This document shows positions 8,118 to 17,360 of a stretch of 64,000 bases of DNA, one piece after another; positions within the stretch are counted from its first letter, which is position 1; every line of letters begins with the position of its first letter. The stretch lies in NCBI GenBank assembly GCA_023664955.1, contig JAMPEV010000001.1, positions 595,756-659,755 on the forward strand, in the 5' to 3' direction. The translations under genes and the position numbers were made by a program. A model generated the notes under the pieces. The model saw only the letters and a list, made by a program, of their open reading frames with translations, did no database searches and was not told the origin of the DNA. This DNA is from Duncaniella sp. (GTDB taxonomy: Bacteria > Bacteroidota > Bacteroidia > Bacteroidales > Muribaculaceae).

Positions 8118-9605
8118 ATGTATCTTTTAGGATATGACATAGGGAGCTCGTCGGTAAAGGCGAGCTTGGTAAATGCCGAAACAGGCAAGACCGTGGCTTC
8201 CGATTTTTATCCCAAAACCGAAGCCGAGATAATCGCCGTGAAGCCGGGATGGGCTGAACAGAAGCCCTCACAGTGGTGGGACTGCTTGAAGCACGCTACA
8301 AAGAATGTGCTTGGCGCTTCAAAAGTTGACCCCAGGGAAATCAAGGCGATAGGTATATCTTATCAGATGCATGGTCTGGTGCTGGTTGACAAAGACCACC
8401 AGCCCCTCCGTGAGGCCATCATCTGGTGTGACTCCCGCGGAGTCCCCTACGGAGAGAAGGCCTTCAAGGAAATCGGCGAGGAAAACTGTCTCAGCCACAT
8501 CCTCAACTCACCCGGCAATTTCACCGCCACCAAACTCGCTTGGGTGAAGGAAAACGAACCTCAACTTTTCGACAAAATATATAAAATAATGCTCCCGGGC
8601 GATTATATCGCCATGCGTCTCACCGACAGGATTTGCACCACAGTTTCGGGTCTTTCAGAAATGATGCTTTGGGACTTTAAGGAGGGCAAAATAGCTGATT
8701 TCCTTCTCGAATACTTCGGATTCAGCGAGGATATTATCCCCGAAATCGTACCGACATTCAGCATTCAAGGCACTGTGACAGCCGAAGCGGCCGCAGAGCT
8801 TGGACTTACCGAGGGCACCCCGGTGTCATATCGTGCCGGAGACCAGCCTAACAATGCGTTGTCGCTCAATGTATTCAATCCCGGCGAAATCGCATCCACC
8901 GCCGGTACTTCCGGCGTGGTCTACGGAGTGCTTGGCGAGGTGAATTACGATGTTAAGTCACGCGTCAACACCTTTGCCCACGTCAATCACAGCAACGATG
9001 ACACCCGCTTAGGCGTACTTCTCTGCATCAACGGCACAGGTATCCTCAATTCATGGGCAAAACGCAACATTGCCCCTGAAGGTATCTCATATGCCGATAT
9101 GAACAGAGTGGCAGCCGAAGCCCCTATCGGTGCGGCCGGAGTTTCAATCATCCCCTTCGGCAACGGTGCGGAACGAGTGTTGCAGAATAAGGAGGTCGGA
9201 TGCTCGATCCACGGTATCAACTTCTTGACTCACAATAAATCGCACCTTCTCCGTGCAGCTCAAGAGGGGATTGTGTTCTCATTCATGTATGGCATGGAGG
9301 TTATGGAAGGTATGGGGATGGATATCAAGAAGATTCATGCCGGACACGCCAATATGTTCCTCAGCCCATTGTTCCGCAACACCCTCGCCGGTGTCAGCGG
9401 TGCCACCATCGAGCTTTATGACACCGACGGCTCCGTGGGAGCGGCCAAAGGTGCGGGAATGGGTGCGGGAATCTACCGCGACCATGACGAGGCATTCGCA
9501 TCCCTCGAAAAAATCGAAGTAATCGAACCGGTCGAGGCTGACCGCTGGGCCTACCGTGACGCCTACGAGCTCTGGAAATCACGACTTAATCAATTGACAC
9601 AATAA
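8118..9605 (+). CDS. xylB: Xylulokinase
   Basis: This 495-residue FGGY-family kinase phosphorylates D-xylulose to xylulose 5-phosphate in the cytoplasm, feeding the pentose phosphate pathway. The N-terminal GYDIGSSSVKASLV is the phosphate-binding loop of the ASKHA fold, QMHGLVLVD is the sugar-site segment, and AGTSGVVYG with GAAKGAGMGAG are the C-lobe nucleotide motifs. Its length is normal for XylB. It lies 67 bp after the Nudix regulator and 40 bp before xylA, with no terminator between them, so the three are probably co-transcribed. Confidence 0.95.
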   Translation: MYLLGYDIGSSSVKASLVNAETGKTVASDFYPKTEAEIIAVKPGWAEQKPSQWWDCLKHATKNVLGASKVDPREIKAIGISYQMHGLVLVDKDHQPLREAIIWCDSRGVPYGEKAFKEIGEENCLSHILNSPGNFTATKLAWVKENEPQLFDKIYKIMLPGDYIAMRLTDRICTTVSGLSEMMLWDFKEGKIADFLLEYFGFSEDIIPEIVPTFSIQGTVTAEAAAELGLTEGTPVSYRAGDQPNNALSLNVFNPGEIASTAGTSGVVYGVLGEVNYDVKSRVNTFAHVNHSNDDTRLGVLLCINGTGILNSWAKRNIAPEGISYADMNRVAAEAPIGAAGVSIIPFGNGAERVLQNKEVGCSIHGINFLTHNKSHLLRAAQEGIVFSFMYGMEVMEGMGMDIKKIHAGHANMFLSPLFRNTLAGVSGATIELYDTDGSVGAAKGAGMGAGIYRDHDEAFASLEKIEVIEPVEADRWAYRDAYELWKSRLNQLTQ

Positions 9606-9645
9606 CTCATAACATTAAATAACAACATTTCTAAATTTCAACCTT

Positions 9646-10962
9646 ATGGCAGTAAAAGAATACTTTCCCAACATCGGGAAAATCAAATTCGAAGGCAAGG
9701 ACTCTAAAAACCCCTTAGCTTACCGTTACTATGATGCAGAAAAAGTAATCCTCGGCAAGCCAATGAAAGAATGGCTCAAATTCGCAATGGCTTGGTGGCA
9801 CACACTTTGTGCTGACGGTGGCGACCAGTTTGGCACAGGCACCAAGAAATTCCCCTGGGCAGAAGGCGCTGACGCTCTCACCATCGCAAAGCAGAAGGCC
9901 GACGCCGGATTCGAATTCATGACCAAGATGGGCATCGAATATTTCTGCTTCCACGATGTTGACCTCATCAGCGAAGGTAACTCAGTTGAGGAGTACGAGC
10001 ATAACCTTAAAGAAATCGTAGCTTACCTTAAGGAAAAGATGGCTGAAACCGGCATCAAGAACCTCTGGGGTACTGCCAATGTATTCGGCAACGCTCGCTA
10101 TATGAACGGCGCAGCCACCAACCCCGACTTCGATGTTGTGGCACGTGCAGCTGTCCAGATTAAGAACGCAATCGACGCAACTATCGCCCTCGGCGGTACT
10201 AATTATGTGTTCTGGGGTGGTCGTGAAGGTTACATGAGCCTTCTCAACACTGACCAGAAGCGTGAAAAAGAGCACCTCGCAATGATGCTCACCATCGCTC
10301 GCGACTACGCTCGTTCAAAAGGCTTCACCGGCACATTCCTTATCGAACCCAAGCCCATGGAACCCACCAAGCATCAGTATGACGTTGACAGCGAAACTGT
10401 GATCGGCTTCCTCAAAGCACACGGTCTTGACAAGGACTTCAAGCTCAACATCGAGGTAAACCATGCGACACTCGCAGGTCACACCTTCGAACACGAACTC
10501 GCTGTGGCCGTTGATAACGGCATGCTCGGCTCAATCGATGCTAACCGCGGTGACTATCAGAACGGTTGGGACACAGACCAATTCCCCATCGACAACTACG
10601 AACTCACCCAAGCTATGATGCAGATTATCCGCAACGGTGGTCTCGGCAACGGTGGTACCAACTTCGACGCAAAGACACGCCGCAACTCAACTGACCTTGA
10701 GGATATCTTCATCGCTCACATCGCCGGTATGGACGCTATGGCGCGCGCTCTCGAAAGCGCTGCAGCCCTTCTTGAGGAATCACCCTACAAGGAGCTGCTC
10801 AAAGCTCGTTACGCTTCATTCGACGGCGGCAAGGGTAAGGAATTCGAGGATGGCAAGCTCACACTCGAGGAAGTTGCTGCTTACGGTAAGGAAGTAAACG
10901 AGCCCAAGCAGACTTCAGGCAAGCAGGAACTATACGAGGCAATCGTGGCAATGTATTGCTAA
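9646..10962 (+). CDS. xylA: Xylose isomerase
   Basis: This 438-residue enzyme interconverts D-xylose and D-xylulose in the cytoplasm. The catalytic His lies in CFHDVD (about residue 103); metal ligands lie in [25 protein letters not shown] and [16 protein letters not shown]. The length and the N-terminal [15 protein letters not shown] segment are those of the longer class II isomerases. Codon use is strongly biased (many GGC, AAG and CTC codons), suggesting high expression. No hairpin follows directly; the next possible terminator is beyond the xylE promoter. Confidence 0.97.
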   Translation: MAVKEYFPNIGKIKFEGKDSKNPLAYRYYDAEKVILGKPMKEWLKFAMAWWHTLCADGGDQFGTGTKKFPWAEGADALTIAKQKADAGFEFMTKMGIEYFCFHDVDLISEGNSVEEYEHNLKEIVAYLKEKMAETGIKNLWGTANVFGNARYMNGAATNPDFDVVARAAVQIKNAIDATIALGGTNYVFWGGREGYMSLLNTDQKREKEHLAMMLTIARDYARSKGFTGTFLIEPKPMEPTKHQYDVDSETVIGFLKAHGLDKDFKLNIEVNHATLAGHTFEHELAVAVDNGMLGSIDANRGDYQNGWDTDQFPIDNYELTQAMMQIIRNGGLGNGGTNFDAKTRRNSTDLEDIFIAHIAGMDAMARALESAAALLEESPYKELLKARYASFDGGKGKEFEDGKLTLEEVAAYGKEVNEPKQTSGKQELYEAIVAMYC

Positions 10963-11000
10963 TTTGTATCCCGCATTCTTTCTTATACACCCATAAATTG

Positions 11001-11031
11001 TTTGCACTCTCGGAACTATTTACTAAATTTG
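11001..11031 (+). promoter_or_regulatory. Promoter of xylE
   Basis: TTTG at 11001-11004 and TAAATTTG at 11024-11031 are separated by 19 bp, an exact fit to the Bacteroidota primary-sigma consensus. Transcription should start near 11038, giving a leader of about 135 nt before the xylE start at 11174. Confidence 0.7.
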
Positions 11032-11073
11032 CATCCGTATGCGATTTGGAAATAGTCTGACAATAACATAGCG

Positions 11074-11120
11074 ATGTTCGTGCGGAACTAAAATATCCGC
11101 ACGGACATTTCCCTATTTTT
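11074..11120 (+). terminator. Hairpin in the xylE leader (terminator or attenuator)
   Basis: ATGTTCGTGCGGA (11074-11086) pairs with TCCGCACGGACAT (11096-11108) as a 13-bp stem with one G-U pair and a 9-nt loop, followed by TTCCCTATTTTTA. Because it is downstream of the xylE promoter and upstream of the xylE start, it can terminate xylA readthrough and also attenuate xylE. Confidence 0.6.
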
Positions 11121-11173
11121 ACATTTATATCCATCATTTATCACTTTTCACTCTTATTACCGGAAAAAATATC

Positions 11174-12655
11174 ATGAATTATCCTCAGCAAGGTAGTAAA
11201 CTGTATCTATTCTCCATAGTGCTCGTCGCCGTGTTAGGCGGACTGCTCTTTGGTTATGACACCGCCGTGATTTCGGGCGCCGAAAAGGGCCTTCAGGCAT
11301 TCTTCCTCGGTGCTAAAGACTTTGTGTACACTGACACTATCCACGGCATCACCTCATCAAGCGCACTATTAGGCTGTATCATTGGTAGTGCTATCTCCGG
11401 CTTCTTCGCTTCATATTTCGGTCGCAAAAAAGCCCTTGCTATCGCAGGAGTGTTCTTCTTCCTCTCTGCATTAGGTAGCTATTATCCTGAATTTATGTTT
11501 TTCGAGAAGGGTACACCCACCGCTTCTCTTCTCGTGTCGTTCAATATATACCGTATACTCGGCGGTATCGGCGTGGGTCTTGCGTCTGCAATCTGCCCGA
11601 TGTATATCGCCGAAGTCGCCCCCTCCAATATGCGCGGCACCCTTGTGTCATGGAACCAATTCGCCATCATCTTCGGTCAGTTGGTGGTTTACTTCGTTAA
11701 CTTCCTTATTCTCGGCGAGCACACTCAGCCCGTGATTGAGAAGATAGGAGAGACAGTATATCAAGTCACAGCAGACTCTGATGCATGGACCATCACCACC
11801 GGCTGGCGTTACATGTTTGGCTCTGAGGCTTTCGTAGCCGGTTTGTTTACCATCCTCGTATGCCTCGTTCCTGAATCTCCCCGCTACCTCGTTCTCATTG
11901 GCAAGGATGATAAGGCACTCGGCATCCTCTCGCATATCAACGGCTATAACAAGGCTAAAGAAATTCTTGAGCAAATTAAGAATACCACTGAGGTTAAGAG
12001 CGAGAAACTCTTCTCCTTCGGAATCATGGTGATTTTCGTGGGCATTATGCTCTCAGTGTTCCAGCAGGCTGTCGGCATCAATGCAGTGCTTTACTACGCA
12101 CCGCGTATATTCGAGTCAATGAACATGGGTAATCCGATGGTTCAGACTGTGATTATGGGTGTTGTAAACATCACATTCACACTCGTGGCTGTATTCTCTG
12201 TCGAAAAGCTCGGTCGCAAGCCGTTGCTCATCTGGGGTTCAATCGGGATGGCAATCGGTGCGTTCGGCGTATGTGTCTCTAACCTCGTTGAGGTGGCTCC
12301 CATCGTGCCGGTTATCTCAATCATGGTATACTCGGCATCGTTCATGTTCTCTTGGGGCCCAATCTGCTGGGTGCTTATCGCTGAAATCTTCCCCAACACC
12401 ATTCGAAGCGCCGCAGTGGCAATCGCTGTTGCGTTCCAGTGGATTTTCAACTTTATTGTATCATCGACTTTCGTGCCGATGTACAATATGAGCCTTGGTG
12501 ACATGGGCACACGCTTTGGCCATATGTTTGTTTACGCACTTTATGGTGTAATCTGCATCGTGGCAGCTTGGTTTGTGGCTGCACTTGTTCCCGAAACTAA
12601 GGGCAAGACTCTTGAGGATATGACCAATCTATGGCGTAACCGCGACAAAAAATAA
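11174..12655 (+). CDS. xylE: D-xylose:proton symporter, MFS sugar porter
   Basis: This 493-residue inner-membrane transporter belongs to the sugar-porter branch of the major facilitator superfamily and has 12 predicted helices. Visible motifs are GGLLFGYDTAVISG in helix 1, the RGTLVSWNQ and GWRYMFGSE segments, PESPRYLV after helix 6, QQAVGINAVLYYAPRIF in helix 7 (sugar-binding Gln-Gln) and VPETKGKTLE after helix 12. The order regulator-kinase-isomerase-symporter identifies xylose as the likely substrate; arabinose or another pentose cannot be excluded. It has its own promoter and a terminator at 12671. Confidence 0.9.
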   Translation: MNYPQQGSKLYLFSIVLVAVLGGLLFGYDTAVISGAEKGLQAFFLGAKDFVYTDTIHGITSSSALLGCIIGSAISGFFASYFGRKKALAIAGVFFFLSALGSYYPEFMFFEKGTPTASLLVSFNIYRILGGIGVGLASAICPMYIAEVAPSNMRGTLVSWNQFAIIFGQLVVYFVNFLILGEHTQPVIEKIGETVYQVTADSDAWTITTGWRYMFGSEAFVAGLFTILVCLVPESPRYLVLIGKDDKALGILSHINGYNKAKEILEQIKNTTEVKSEKLFSFGIMVIFVGIMLSVFQQAVGINAVLYYAPRIFESMNMGNPMVQTVIMGVVNITFTLVAVFSVEKLGRKPLLIWGSIGMAIGAFGVCVSNLVEVAPIVPVISIMVYSASFMFSWGPICWVLIAEIFPNTIRSAAVAIAVAFQWIFNFIVSSTFVPMYNMSLGDMGTRFGHMFVYALYGVICIVAAWFVAALVPETKGKTLEDMTNLWRNRDKK

Positions 12656-12670
12656 TTGCCTGTGACATAT

Positions 12671-12705
12671 GCAGAGTCGCCGCATATGGCGACTCTGCGA
12701 TTTAA
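12671..12705 (+). terminator. Terminator after xylE
   Basis: GCAGAGTCGCC (12671-12681) and GGCGACTCTGC (12688-12698) form a perfect 11-bp stem with a GCATAT loop, followed by GATTTAAAA. It separates the xylose genes from the arabinofuranosidase gene. Confidence 0.7.
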
Positions 12706-12732
12706 AACCAATAACCTATAATACTTAAACCA

Positions 12733-14265
12733 GTGAGACAAATAATATTATCTTCAATCATGGCATTGGCAGCAGTGTCAATGAGTGCGGCTGATAAGGT
12801 GACAGTTACACTTGAGCCTAACGACTCTGCCCCCATCATCGCAAAAGAAATCTACGGCCAGTTCACCGAACACTTAGGAAGTTGCATCTACGGTGGTATC
12901 TGGGTGGGTGAGGACTCGGAAATACCTAACACCAACGGCTATCGTAACGACGTGCTTCAAGCAATTCGTGACTTAAAAGTCCCTGTGATGCGCTGGCCCG
13001 GCGGATGTTTCGCCGATGAATATCATTGGATGGACGGCGTAGGTCCTAAGGAGAACCGTCCGCGAATGGTGAACAATAACTGGGGAGGCACAATTGAGGA
13101 TAACTCCTTTGGTACTCATGAATTTATGAACCTGTGCGAAATGCTCGGCGTGGAACCTTACATCAGCGGCAACGTAGGTAGCGGTACTGTCGAGGAACTC
13201 GCAAAGTGGGTTGAGTATATGACCGCTGAGGATGGCCCGCAAGCAAAAATCCGCAAGCAAAACGGTCGTGAGAAGCCCTGGAAGCTCAAATACCTTGGTA
13301 TAGGAAATGAAACTTGGGGTTGCGGCGGTAATATGACACCGGAGTACTATTCCAACATCTATCGTCAATACTCCACCTATTGCCGCAATTTCGGCGATAA
13401 TAAATTGTATAAAATCGGTTCCGGCGCAGATGCTTACAATTATAATTGGACTGACGTGTGCATGAAAAATGCCGGTAGAATGATGGACGGTATATCACTG
13501 CACTATTATTGCGTTGACAACTGGGGCAATAAGGGCTCGGCTCGTGAATTTGACTCCGATGATCATTATTGGCTCATGGGAAAGGCTTACGACATTGACA
13601 CCCTAATCTCGACCCATTCACAAATTATGGACAAGTATGACCCTGCCAAGCGTGTGGGGCTGCTCGTTGATGAATGGGGTACATGGTGGGATGTTGAGCC
13701 GGGCACTAATCCAGGCCACCTCTATCAGCAGAACACTATGCGTGATGCTCTCGTGGCAGCCCTCTCGCTCAACGTGTTCCACAAACATGCTGACCGTGTG
13801 AGGATGGCCAATATAGCCCAATTTGCCAATGTGCTTCAGGCTATGCTCCTCACTAAGGGTGACCAAATGGTTCTGACCCCGACTTACTACGTGTTCAAGT
13901 CGTATATCCCGCATCAGGATGCCAAGTTGATTCCTGTGAAGGTTGATTCTGAGATTATCACCGTGCGCAAAGGTCGCACAGTGCCAGTTGTAACAGCCAC
14001 CGCTTCTGAAAAAGATGGCGTAACCACAGTGTCGCTTGTCAATATTTCGCTTGATAAGGCAGCCGACGTTGACATCAATCTCGGTGGAATCAAGGCTAAG
14101 AATGTGAGCGGTGAAATCATTACTGCCAAGGATATCCATGACTACAACGACTTCGGTCAGGAGGAAAAAGTGACTCTCAAACCTTTTAAAGGTGCTAAAA
14201 TCAAGGATGGCAAGCTCACCATCTCACTTCCTGCCAAGTCAGTAGTGACTCTATCATTGAACTAA
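12733..14265 (+). CDS. Secreted alpha-L-arabinofuranosidase, GH51
   Basis: This 510-residue glycosidase removes alpha-L-arabinofuranosyl side chains from arabinoxylan or arabinan. The start is GTG (MRQIILSSIMALAAVSMSAA), giving a signal peptide, so it is probably periplasmic. GH51 features are IYGQFTEHLG near the mature N terminus, MRWPGGCFADEY, the acid/base Glu about residue 193 in GNETWG, and the nucleophile Glu about residue 314 in DEWGTWW. A beta-sandwich domain forms the C terminus. It follows the xylose operon and precedes the KDPG aldolase by 35 bp, so it may be co-transcribed with the aldolase. Confidence 0.92.
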   Translation: MRQIILSSIMALAAVSMSAADKVTVTLEPNDSAPIIAKEIYGQFTEHLGSCIYGGIWVGEDSEIPNTNGYRNDVLQAIRDLKVPVMRWPGGCFADEYHWMDGVGPKENRPRMVNNNWGGTIEDNSFGTHEFMNLCEMLGVEPYISGNVGSGTVEELAKWVEYMTAEDGPQAKIRKQNGREKPWKLKYLGIGNETWGCGGNMTPEYYSNIYRQYSTYCRNFGDNKLYKIGSGADAYNYNWTDVCMKNAGRMMDGISLHYYCVDNWGNKGSAREFDSDDHYWLMGKAYDIDTLISTHSQIMDKYDPAKRVGLLVDEWGTWWDVEPGTNPGHLYQQNTMRDALVAALSLNVFHKHADRVRMANIAQFANVLQAMLLTKGDQMVLTPTYYVFKSYIPHQDAKLIPVKVDSEIITVRKGRTVPVVTATASEKDGVTTVSLVNISLDKAADVDINLGGIKAKNVSGEIITAKDIHDYNDFGQEEKVTLKPFKGAKIKDGKLTISLPAKSVVTLSLN

Positions 14266-14300
14266 TCATACTATTAACTTAAATAATACTCTAATTCAAA

Positions 14301-14969
14301 ATGGCAAAATTCGATAAGGTGGCTGTCCTCTCAAAGATGGGCGCAACAGGAATGGTACCTGTCTTCTATCACAAGGACGCTGAGGTGGCTAAGCAGGTTG
14401 TAAAAGCCTGCTACGAAGGCGGTGTACGTGCATTTGAATTCACTAACCGTGGCGATTTCGCTCACGAGGTATTCGCTGAAGTTGTGAAATTTGCTGCCAC
14501 TGAATGTCCTGAAATGGCTATGGGCGTTGGCTCTGTTGTTGATCCCGCCACAGCTGCCCTTTACATTCAGCTTGGTGCTTGCTTCGTGGTTGGTCCGTTG
14601 TACAATCCCGAAGTTGCAACTGTCTGCAACCGCCGTCTTGTTCCGTACACTCCCGGCTGCGGTACTGTAAGTGAAATAGGAGCAGCTCAAGAAAAGGGTT
14701 GTGACCTCTGCAAGTGCTTCCCCGGCGATGTTCTCGGAACTAAGTTCGTTAAGGGTCTAATGGCTCCGATGCCCTGGACTAAGCTCATGGTTACAGGTGG
14801 CGTTGAGCCTACCAAGGAAAACATCGAAGGCTGGATTAAGGCCGGTGTGTTCTGCGTAGGTATGGGTTCAAAACTCTTCCCGAAGGATCGCGTGGCAGCT
14901 CAGGACTGGCAGTTCGTTACTGACAAGTGCCGTGAGGCTCTCGGTTATGTGGCTGAAGCACGCAAGTAA
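14301..14969 (+). CDS. eda: 2-dehydro-3-deoxy-phosphogluconate (KDPG) / 4-hydroxy-2-oxoglutarate aldolase
   Basis: This 222-residue class I aldolase cleaves KDPG to pyruvate and glyceraldehyde 3-phosphate, the last step of hexuronate breakdown. The Schiff-base Lys is in CKCFPGD, where most family members have KLFPA. The acid Glu is in AFEFTNRGD, and the phosphate loop is MVTGGVEPT and GMGSKLFP. Slightly longer than E. coli Eda and with the Cys-rich DLCKCFPGD variant, it resembles other Bacteroidales versions. KDG kinase is not in the window, so the pathway depends on a gene elsewhere. Confidence 0.9.
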   Translation: MAKFDKVAVLSKMGATGMVPVFYHKDAEVAKQVVKACYEGGVRAFEFTNRGDFAHEVFAEVVKFAATECPEMAMGVGSVVDPATAALYIQLGACFVVGPLYNPEVATVCNRRLVPYTPGCGTVSEIGAAQEKGCDLCKCFPGDVLGTKFVKGLMAPMPWTKLMVTGGVEPTKENIEGWIKAGVFCVGMGSKLFPKDRVAAQDWQFVTDKCREALGYVAEARK

Positions 14970-14996
14970 GAAAAAACTATTTAGTGATTGATATAT

Positions 14997-15045
14997 AATG
15001 CAATATGCAGGGATATTAATGCTAAATGTCCCTGCTTGTTGCATT
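14997..15045 (+). terminator. Terminator-like hairpin after eda
   Basis: AATGCAA (14997-15003) pairs with TTGCATT (15039-15045), and inside it GCAGGGA (15007-15013) pairs with TCCCTGC (15029-15035). No strong T-tract follows, so it may be a weak terminator. Confidence 0.45.
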
Positions 15046-15069
15046 ATTGTCGGCTCGATGATTTTTGAG

Positions 15070-15090
15070 TATTACTCAATGTGAGTAATA
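15070..15090. promoter_or_regulatory. Palindromic operator candidate upstream of uxuA
   Basis: TATTACTCA (15070-15078), ATG, TGAGTAATA (15082-15090) form a perfect inverted repeat with 9-bp arms. It is 72 bp before the uxuA start and has no T-tract, so a protein-binding site is likelier than a terminator. The cognate regulator is not evident in the window. Confidence 0.55.
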
Positions 15091-15162
15091 AACGTATGGA
15101 AAATAAAATCAGTGGATTAACATGGCGGTAACTTTACACTGACTGCAAAAATCAAATTATTT

Positions 15163-16350
15163 ATGGAAAAAACATGGCGTTGGTTTGGTCCCAACGATAG
15201 GATTACCCTCGACATGCTCCGTCAAATCGGGGTTGAGGGAATCGTGACTGCGCTCCACCATATTCCCAACGGTGAGGTGTGGAGCTTGGAAGAGGTTGAG
15301 AAGATGAAAAATTACATCGAGGCTGCCGGATTGCGCTGGAGCGTGGTGGAAAGTCTTCCTGTTTCTGAGTCAATTAAGTATGGCGGTGCTGACCGCGATG
15401 AACTCATTGAAAAATATAAGGAGTCGCTCCGCAATCTTGGTAAAGCCGGTGTGAAGACTATCTGCTATAATTTCATGCCTGTGCTCGATTGGGCTCGTAC
15501 TGACCTTGATTATCCTAATCCTAACGGTACTACAAACCTGTATTTCAATGGTGGCGAATTTGCTTACTTCGACATCCATATTCTCAAACGTGAGGGAGCT
15601 GAAAAAGATTATGATGCTGACACATTAGCTCGTATGGAAGAAATACGCAAGACTATGACCCCGGAAGGGGAGAAGCGTCTTGTGGAGAATATTATTGTTA
15701 AAACCCAGGGGTTCGTTAACGGAAATATTTCAGAAAACGACCTTGACCCGGTGCAGAAGTTCCGCGATTTGCTCAAACTTTACGAGGGTATTGATGCTAA
15801 ACAACTTAGGGAGAATATGGCATACTTCCTGAATGCCATTATGCCTGTGTGTCAGGAGTATGACATCAAGATGTGTGTTCACCCTGATGATCCTCCGCGC
15901 CAGATTCTCGGTCTGCCGCGTATCGTGACTTGCGATGCTGATATCGAGGCGTTCCTAAATGCTGTTCCGGATCCTCACAATGGCTTGACTTTCTGCGCCG
16001 GCTCACTTAGTGCCGGTGTCCAGAATGATGTCCCGGCTCTTGCGCGCAAGTATGCTGACCGCACATGGTTTGTGCATCTCCGTAGCACTGAGGTTCTACC
16101 CAACGGCGACTTCCGTGAGGCTTCACATCTTGGCGGTCGTGCTGATATTGTGGAACTTGTGAGAATTTTTGAGCGTGTGAATTCTTCGCTGCCTATGCGT
16201 GTCGACCATGCTGAGCTTATGCTCGGTGACGAGAAAATGGGCTATAATGCCGGTTATTCTTTCCATGGCCGTATGAAGGCTCTTGGACAGGTAGAGGGTG
16301 TGATGGCCGTGGTGGACAGGGAGCTACAAGAAGAAAAGAACAATAAATAA
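15163..16350 (+). CDS. uxuA: Mannonate dehydratase
   Basis: This 395-residue enzyme dehydrates D-mannonate to 2-dehydro-3-deoxy-gluconate in the cytoplasm, a step of glucuronate breakdown. The N-terminal MEKTWRWFGPNDRITL, the metal-site segments CVHPDDPPRQILGLPRI and FCAGSLSAG, and the HLRSTE and RVDHAELML motifs near the C terminus are characteristic of UxuA. It is 21 bp upstream of the mannonate oxidoreductase gene, forming a two-gene unit behind the operator at 15070-15090. Confidence 0.95.
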   Translation: MEKTWRWFGPNDRITLDMLRQIGVEGIVTALHHIPNGEVWSLEEVEKMKNYIEAAGLRWSVVESLPVSESIKYGGADRDELIEKYKESLRNLGKAGVKTICYNFMPVLDWARTDLDYPNPNGTTNLYFNGGEFAYFDIHILKREGAEKDYDADTLARMEEIRKTMTPEGEKRLVENIIVKTQGFVNGNISENDLDPVQKFRDLLKLYEGIDAKQLRENMAYFLNAIMPVCQEYDIKMCVHPDDPPRQILGLPRIVTCDADIEAFLNAVPDPHNGLTFCAGSLSAGVQNDVPALARKYADRTWFVHLRSTEVLPNGDFREASHLGGRADIVELVRIFERVNSSLPMRVDHAELMLGDEKMGYNAGYSFHGRMKALGQVEGVMAVVDRELQEEKNNK

Positions 16351-16371
16351 ACCTCTCATAAAGCAATAATA

Positions 16372-17184
16372 ATGAACGAATTATTTTCAGTGAAGGATCA
16401 GGTGGTAGTGATTACCGGTGGAACCGGTGTCCTCGGAGCCTGCATAGGCGAATACCTTGCCACTCAAGGTGCCAAAGTCGTAATCATGGGTCGTCGTAAG
16501 GATGAAGGCGATGCTATCGTTGAGAAAATCACCAAGTCAGGCGGTGAGGCTATGTTCCTCGTCACTGACGTGATGAACCCTGAGGTGGTGCAGAAGAATT
16601 GTGATGATATCATTGCGATGTATGGCAAGGTTGATGCTCTTCTGAATGCTGCCGGCGGCAATATGCCCGGTGCGACTATCGCTCCGACCGGTACCATATT
16701 CGATATTAAGGTTGACCAGTTTGAGAAGGTACTCAATCTTAATCTTACAGGCACAGTAATTCCCACTCAGATATTCCTTAAACCTATGGTAGAAGCCGGT
16801 AAAGGTGCCATTGTCAATTTCTCCTCGATGGCGGCATTCCGTCCTATGACTCGTGTGCTTGGCTATGCGGCAGCTAAGGCCGGTATCTCTAACTTTACCG
16901 CATTCCTCGCCAATGAGGTAGCTACCAAATTCACTTCCAATATCCGTGTGAATGCAATTGCCCCCGGTTTCTTCCTCACAAACCAAAACCGAGCGCTTCT
17001 CACCAATCCCGACGGTTCGTTGACTGAACGTGGCACTGACGTGATTCGCCAGACACCGTTCAAGCGTTTTGGTAAGCCCGAGGAGCTTTGCGGCACTATT
17101 CAGTACCTAGTTTCTGATGCTGCTTCATTCGTCACCGGAACTGTGGCTGTGGTAGATGGCGGTTTCAACGCTTTCGCAATGTAA
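16372..17184 (+). CDS. SDR-family D-mannonate oxidoreductase (fructuronate reductase)
   Basis: This 270-residue short-chain dehydrogenase most likely reduces D-fructuronate to D-mannonate, supplying UxuA. It has the Rossmann motif TGGTGVLGACIG at about residue 16, NAAGG after strand 4, the catalytic Ser in NFSSMAAF and the YAAAK motif. E. coli UxuB belongs to a different long-chain family, but an SDR in this role is known next to uxuA in Bacillus and Bacteroidota. The substrate is inferred from the pairing with uxuA; the SDR fold itself is certain. Confidence 0.85.
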   Translation: MNELFSVKDQVVVITGGTGVLGACIGEYLATQGAKVVIMGRRKDEGDAIVEKITKSGGEAMFLVTDVMNPEVVQKNCDDIIAMYGKVDALLNAAGGNMPGATIAPTGTIFDIKVDQFEKVLNLNLTGTVIPTQIFLKPMVEAGKGAIVNFSSMAAFRPMTRVLGYAAAKAGISNFTAFLANEVATKFTSNIRVNAIAPGFFLTNQNRALLTNPDGSLTERGTDVIRQTPFKRFGKPEELCGTIQYLVSDAASFVTGTVAVVDGGFNAFAM

Positions 17185-17220
17185 TCCGTACCACTTATTT
17201 AGTTGTATAACAATATCGTT

Positions 17221-17256
17221 TCGGGCTGACAGTCATCCTGTTGGCCCGATACCTTT
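17221..17256 (+). terminator. Terminator after the uxuA-oxidoreductase unit
   Basis: TCGGGCTGACAG (17221-17232) pairs with CTGTTGGCCCGA (17238-17249) with two G-U pairs and a 5-nt loop, followed by TACCTTTA. It lies between convergent transcription units. Confidence 0.55.
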
Positions 17257-17360
17257 ATCATCATGTCAATGTGTTATTACCGTGGGGATTATGAAGAGTG
17301 AATTTCATCAGACGTTCATTAAGGATGGCGTCATGGTGCAATGCCGTTAAAATATGATTC

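Noticed and set aside
17291..17350. 19-codon frame downstream of the mannonate oxidoreductase terminator
   Set aside because: Too short, no hydrophobic or conserved pattern, no promoter; chance frames of this size are expected.
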